Part shown: positions 59,067 through 64,000 of the stretch, one piece after another
Layout: each line of letters starts with the position of its first letter
Position numbering within the stretch: the first letter of the stretch is position 1
Assembly: GCF_022539665.2 (NCBI RefSeq)
Contig: NC_081340.1
Location: 1,612,001 to 1,676,000 of the forward strand
Direction: 5' to 3'
Source of the DNA: Daphnia carinata
Taxonomy: Eukaryota > Arthropoda > Branchiopoda > Diplostraca > Daphniidae
DNA: 64,000 bases
The notes under the pieces: model-generated
The model's input: the letters and a program-made list of their open reading frames with translations, nothing else
The model's database searches: none
Told to the model about the DNA's origin: nothing
Made by a program: the position numbers and the translations under genes

Positions 59067-61677
59067 ATGGCCACTCAGCAGTTGTCGGCTCACTTCTGGA
59101 CCTTAAGAGACGATGTTATCATTCCAGACTGCGACCTTGGAGCCTTCAAGTACGTTATCAAGCTTTGCAATGTTATGGTCTCATAATAACATGAGTGATT
59201 GTAAGCTATCGTATTTCGTATAAAGATACCAGATGAATAAAGATGGAGATCTGTTGTCAGGGCCCTATGGCCAGCTCAAAAGAACTCTCTGCCAAAGCCG
59301 TGATAAGATTACTACTCCCAGTAACAAACGTCCTTCACGTTTGAGAGATAACTTACTTGAATTTGAGGTTTGTGTATTTTATGCTTGTCTCTAGTTTCAT
59401 TTATTTATATTTTTATTGTTGTTCAGCTTCATTCATTGTTGTTTTATTTGATCCAGGATCTGCTTGCCAATCACATGATTGCTCATGTCGGATGGTCTGT
59501 GACTGACTATGGTCTCGGGTTGATTGTGTTTAGCAATGGATTTATTGTCCATCTCACAGTGGATCTCCACCAGACAGATGTTATTGATATTATTATTGAC
59601 AAAAGTCTCGAAGGGAAACTGTTAGCTGATATAGTTGGTGGTGAGTTAGTTATTGTTTTCAAGGAAACCATGTTGTAATAAGTGAAATCATATTTGAACT
59701 ATTGTAGTGTGCAGTTCATCAGAATTGTTGGTGATCGCCCATGGAATCCCGCAACTAACTATTATCGCTACGAACCAGCCTGTTTTTAATACAGTCCGCC
59801 CGTCTTACTTAAACCAGTGTAACGTGACAGTTAACAGCGTACAGCTTCCCGGGCCTGGGACCCGGCGTCAAGAAAGGAAAATAAGCCTTTCTCCCCAAAA
59901 TACTACTGTAAGAATTACTGACGAATGTTTTTGAATTTACTGCTAAACATCGGTGTTAAATTTCCATGTCGTTCAGTTTTGTCTCTGGTGGGAGAGAGAA
60001 GGTGGAGAATTGTTTGCCTGGGCTCCTGTTGTCAGGGCAGAAGACCGAGCAAATATCCTGGTCTACTCCATTTCATCTGAGTTAATTGCGTGCCACTATA
60101 CGGAACACAATCCATTTTTAGTGGAATTTAGTGCCAAAGACAATGGCCAGCTGAGAGTGGCAGAGCTTTTATCTTCAGCCAAAGTACGGTTTCCTTAGCT
60201 CTTTCATTTAAACCAAAAAAGAAAGAAAAAAAAACAGCGGCATTTTTTTTACGATGTACAGGGTCGATTAAGTGTACATTATACTGTCTTCAACGTGCAG
60301 CAGCCTTTTAAGCCAATTCAACGAAGATTGTTAAGGATACCCGCTCTTCCCAGATGTCATTCGCATAGCCCAGACGAGCAAATCCTGTTGCTAGGTTGCG
60401 TTGATGCTTCCATCATCGCGTGGGATGTGACAAGAGATACAATTACAACGATCAAATCTTCGTTTGTGAGTACTGTCACCTCCAATTCTATAATCAAATA
60501 TGAAATGCCGTAATCAAATCTGTTTTGCAAAATGTTAGATACCCTTTCATTTGTCGTGGCACGGAGAAAGCGCTTTTTTCACCGTTTGCGGAGAAAGAGG
60601 ACAACTTCAATGTTGGGATCGTGCACTAAACCCGCTTCTGCTTCGCCTACAGCGCGGTACCGATGGATCGCCCGTTTTGCATTTGCAACAATATCTTCGC
60701 CACCAGCCTTCAGTTCTTGCCCTAAAATGGGCCGCCTTACCCGACCACCTAAGCAGTCTTAGAGAATCTCCAGTACATAACACGGCGACACTGCAATTCA
60801 GATTGAAATCTACGCGGAGTATCCGGAAGAAATCACGCTCTCCTGCCGTTCGGGATGTGGGACAATATCGCAATAACACCACTAGAACAGCCGCACAATA
60901 TTTATTAGTCTGCTTCGAAAGAGGCCCGATATTGTGTCTTCAATTCCTGACTAGCTGCTGGCCTGGTGGATGCTCCTTAGACTCGCTGTCCATTTGTTCT
61001 GAATATTTGTTATGGCAGCAATTGGAAGCAGCTGTACAGCATCTGTTATCGCTCAAATGGACGAATGTTAGGAGCTTCTACGAGGAAGATGTTCTGTTGA
61101 GCTGTCTGGTGAAAGTAGTTAATGGCCTGTTGCACCAACCCAACCCTGTGGCTGATAATCTCCTGGAACGAGTCATCATCAATCTTCTAGGCACTGTCAG
61201 AGGAGATGATGCCCTTGCCGAACCGGTCTTTGATGCCGCTCGAAGATGTTGCCGAGCCATGTTTCGTCGCGGTCGTCTTCAGCTAGCTGCAGTCTACGCC
61301 CTCAGAGTACAGGATCCTGATTTGTTGATCGAATTGGTACTCCACGCTCGCAATGCCGGCGATGAAGCTTTGGTGTCTCAAGCGACAACTGTATTGGACT
61401 GTGTCCGGGACGAATTTTCTTCCACTAGCTCATCTACGAGATCATCGCGATCTTCGTCTTACATTTCTAGTAGCAGTAGCGATACGTCGGAATCGTGTTC
61501 CACGTGCGATGAAAGCCATTCGACTCATGACGATCCATCACATCAATTATCGAACCTCAACTTGGGTGTGTACCGCTTTAAACCTAATATGTAATATAAA
61601 TGTTGATTTCTTAAATTCTTTCGACAGAGGACAACAACGAAGACCAAGTTCACGTCATAAGCTTTGGAGTCGTTTGA
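59067..61677 (+). CDS. frtz: Fritz / WDPCP planar cell polarity and ciliogenesis effector
   Basis: Eight exons join in frame: 59067-59149, 59226-59367, 59457-59640, 59708-59907, 59977-60183, 60262-60465, 60539-61565, 61628-61677, giving 698 residues. Fritz (WDPCP in vertebrates) is a cytoplasmic WD-repeat protein acting with inturned and fuzzy in planar polarity and in septin/ciliary assembly. Supporting stretches are the start FWTLRDDVIIPD, an LLRIPALPRCHSHSPDEQIL segment, GCVDASIIAWDV, WHGESAFFTVCGERGQLQCW, LLVCFERGPILCLQF, and the helical C-terminal region (LEAAVQHLLSLKW, VVNGLLHQPN, RRGRLQLAAVYALRVQDPDL). A Ser-rich tail follows (about 615-660). Length is near human WDPCP and shorter than fly fritz. 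Retaining the last intron would give an alternative end, YRFKPNM. Inturned and fuzzy are not in this window. Confidence 0.85.
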
Positions 61678-61695
61678 GCGAACCTAACGAATGTT

Positions 61696-62639
61696 TTAGA
61701 TCGTTGCGCCTTTTTCATCCCATAATGTGAGACCGGAACACAAGCAAATTCGCTTGGTGTTTTCCAAGATTCCGGCCGAGCGGGCTATAATTCCACACCC
61801 GATTCTGTGACGCGTAATAACAATCAATGACTTGATATTTATACTACTTCGAGTTGCAGTTACCTTTCGCCGGAATTGCCGTCCATTTTTGAATTGGTGT
61901 TGGATCCACGGCCAAGGTCGTCTGCTTGAGCCGTCACAGCAACTGAGCGTCCAATTAAATCATGTACTTTTATGTATTTGTCAATGATTCTGAAGGCGGC
62001 TCTACCGCTTTCGTCCGAAATGATGTTGCCTAAATCTCCCAAGTGCTATTGATTACAGTTGAATAAATTCTAATAGAACTGTTACATTTGTTTGCATCAA
62101 AATACCCTATTTTGGATGTTGTCATCAGGCCCACCGTGTGGTCGATTGTAAGGATTGTAGTGATCCCCAATGCTGTCACACCCTTGACTTAGATCACCAC
62201 TGGAATAAATGTGGAAACCATGAGGTCCTGGCTTCAATCCATCAATGGTTCCATCAATAACACATTCTTCGTCAACTTCAGTGAACCTCACCACACCTTT
62301 AATAGAGCCCTTTGAGAATCCGACAGGGTAGCCCAGCACAGCAACAGCAGAGGCCATTTTTTTGGAACCTACTCCTGTGATGATTACCCGTTTGCCAGAG
62401 GTTTCCAAGGCAGCATGTAATTGATGAATTGGTAGACTGCTCTCGATGACTACTCGTTCCTGGCTCAAATCCACTTCAAAATTCTTGATGCCATCCATTC
62501 CGTTCAACACATTGCTAACCTTGTCAACGCATGACTGGCACGACAAGGGAACAGCAAACTCTATCTATAATGAAAACAATATTTACGAAATTCTATTATA
62601 AAAATGGAAAGCGTGTTGTTCTACTTTGGTGGTCGTCAT
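61696..62639 (-). CDS. CCS: Copper chaperone for superoxide dismutase
   Basis: Four exons join in frame: 62625-62639 (only MTTTK), 62106-62564, 61864-62045 and 61696-61804, giving 254 residues, close to the family's usual 250-275. CCS delivers copper to Cu/Zn-SOD and forms its disulphide in the cytosol and mitochondrial intermembrane space. Domain I is an Atx1-like fold with SCQSC at about residues 13-17. The preceding residue is Leu where most family members have Met (MxCxxC). Domain II is SOD-like: GPHGFHIY, GDHYNPYNRPHGGPDD, HLGDLGN and CGIIARSAG. Domain III ends with CLC, the CxC copper-transfer motif. The stop codon lies 18 bp from the fritz stop on the other strand. Confidence 0.92.
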
Positions 62640-63559
62640 GTTGCACGAATGGAATCCCGAATGAGGGAATCGAATATTGCAAAACACTGACGTTTGAAAG
62701 TCGTTTCTTTTCCTTTTCTATACGTTAATCGATGTCGTCTGGTATGGACATGGTGTGGTACGTTGACAGATTGACTAATTTATGTCGGAATGTTTTTGTA
62801 TTGTTCGATCAGTAAAAAAAAGTGGAGCAATATTCGTGCTACATAGTATTAGAATATTACGATCGATTAAACATACACAAAAAGAAAGTGAGTGTTATTA
62901 GAAAACGGATTGGCTGACCGTCCCCACCCCACTTTGCTTCATTGCCAAATATGATGATATCAATTGTTGTGTCTGCATGTGGTAAAAAAACGAAATGAAA
63001 ATGGACGAACAGAGTTAACTTTTCTTTTTGCATCATCATTTCAGAATTGATGACTAGTCTTTGACATCGAATAATGTGCATGTCCGGCAGATACGTTCCT
63101 CTTTTCTTTTCATATAAGGCTATAGACAAATGGTTTGTTTGTGGAGTTTTCACATCCATGAGTACCACATGTGGTAAGTACAAAATTGAATAAAGATATA
63201 TATGTATATGTATAATATATGTAAAAAAACGTGCACATGATTGGATGCCGGCCAAAGAAACAAAATACAGCTTTTTTTTTTTATCAAAGGTTTGAAGAGT
63301 TTAGCGAGACAATAATTAAAGTAATTACTGGACGTATAAAGGTGATGCTTCTTATATTAAATATTTGCAAAAAGAACGTTTTATTTTTTTAAAAAGAGAA
63401 TTTGAATAAAAACCACCACCGATCAAATAGAGATTTGTTTTGTTATGTAAGATTCAAAAAAAAGGAATCTGAATCACAATGGAAAAAAGGAGGAGATTCA
63501 AAAAGAAATTTATCGTATTCTATTTTTTCCTGCATATTCTGTGTTTATGTATTAATCTA
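62640..63559. other. CCS promoter and Syt14 3' UTR
   Basis: About 0.9 kb with no supported gene. The left part is upstream of CCS; the right part is the 3' UTR of the minus-strand synaptotagmin gene, with possible reverse-strand AATAAA signals near 63380 and 63185. Poly-A/poly-T tracts are frequent. Confidence 0.5.
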
Positions 63560-64000
63560 TTAAGGTGGCAGGAGAGCGTGCCAATGGCATATTTGCTCAC
63601 CTGCAGCCTCTCTCATTTCCTGCCAATGTTCCGTCTGTTGATCTACGGAACTATCGAAACCCAACGAGATCCAACCGAGCAATTCACGACGCTTCAAACT
63701 TCGCTTGTTGACAACAGAGATGAGCAAGGTGACTTCGGCCAGCTGGAAGAGCGTCACCTGGAAAGCGAACGTCTCCAACCAGGTCGGCCCGCCGTCCGAA
63801 TTCTTTTTGGGTAATCGTCTTGGCACGTCCGAGTTCTTGTCCCGTTTGCGTCAACAGCATCACTTTCACGCAAGCATCTGGTACCCTGTTGGACGTCCAA
63901 CTTCGTAACGAAGCGGCCCTAAGGATTTCCACAGACAAACGACCAGTTGTCCCATTGTAAGCCAAGCCCAGCAACAATTCCGGAATGCCATTACGTGGTG
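63560..64000 (-). CDS. Syt14: Synaptotagmin-14-like, C-terminal C2 domain (partial)
   Basis: Only the last part is in the window; the 5' side continues beyond 64000. The visible protein is a C2B domain: PELLLGLAYNGTTGRLSVEI, DACVKVMLLTQTGQELGRAK, then WLETFAFQVTLFQLAEVTLL, VVNKRSLKRRELLGWISLG and the family ending ICHWHALLPP. The NKR..KR.E..GWISLG and WHALL features match synaptotagmin 14/16, which are Ca2+-independent trafficking proteins (family knowledge). The frame shifts at an A5 run (63804-63808 on the plus strand, T5): upstream reads ..AKTITQKEFGRR, downstream reads KNSDGGPTW. One extra A would restore the frame. Because both sides match the family, this looks like a homopolymer sequencing error or a recent single-base loss. 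Confidence 0.8.

Noticed and set aside
1-64000. CRISPR arrays, prophage or bacterial operons
   Set aside because: The window is eukaryotic: spliced genes, TATA boxes and polyadenylation signals. The tandem repeats found lack the repeat-spacer pattern.

Overview
This window looks like nuclear DNA of a branchiopod crustacean, most likely Daphnia. Genes are compact with short GT-AG introns, intergenic DNA is AT-rich, and the genes are arthropod-type: a homeobrain-like paired-class homeobox gene, an expanded-family secreted neurexin-IV/CNTNAP-like fibrinogen gene, a p180/kinectin homologue, fritz/WDPCP, CCS and synaptotagmin-14. The taxon is inferred from gene content and architecture, not from a marker.

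Layout. 1-11,200: homeobrain-like gene (+, five coding exons, TATA box), a gene-poor gap, then a six-exon secreted protein gene (+, TATA box). 11,200-52,900: about 40 kb with almost no ordinary genes and many repeats. These include an A/T-rich foldback element, at least six copies of an unidentified multi-exon repeat family (two of them forming a long inverted repeat with a 0.7 kb loop), and a 2.69 kb hAT-like element with an exact 8-bp target duplication that carries an array of tRNA-like units and nine TATCGATA palindromes. Further on are a SINE, minisatellites, Helitron-like ends, two opposite-strand copies of a unit with a closed multi-hairpin module, a broken Tyr-rich gene, and a 140-bp tandem exon/intron array. 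52,900-64,000: a dense gene block with RRBP1/p180 (-), fritz (+), CCS (-) and the 3' end of Syt14 (-, runs off the window).

The right-hand genes share no pathway: p180 is an ER membrane coiled-coil protein, fritz is a planar-polarity/ciliary effector, CCS loads copper into SOD1, and Syt14 is a C2-domain trafficking protein. p180 and fritz are divergent and may share a promoter region. The fritz and CCS stop codons are 18 bp apart on opposite strands, so their 3' UTRs must overlap.

The strongest candidates for something undescribed are the hAT-like element with its tRNA-like/TATCGATA array (20,107-22,800), the covarying multi-hairpin module (32,134-32,459 and 36,132-36,477), and the array whose four introns are identical while the exons differ (48,261-48,871). 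All exon models were spliced by eye from GT-AG sites and phase and have no transcript support. Repeat boundaries are approximate except where stated.
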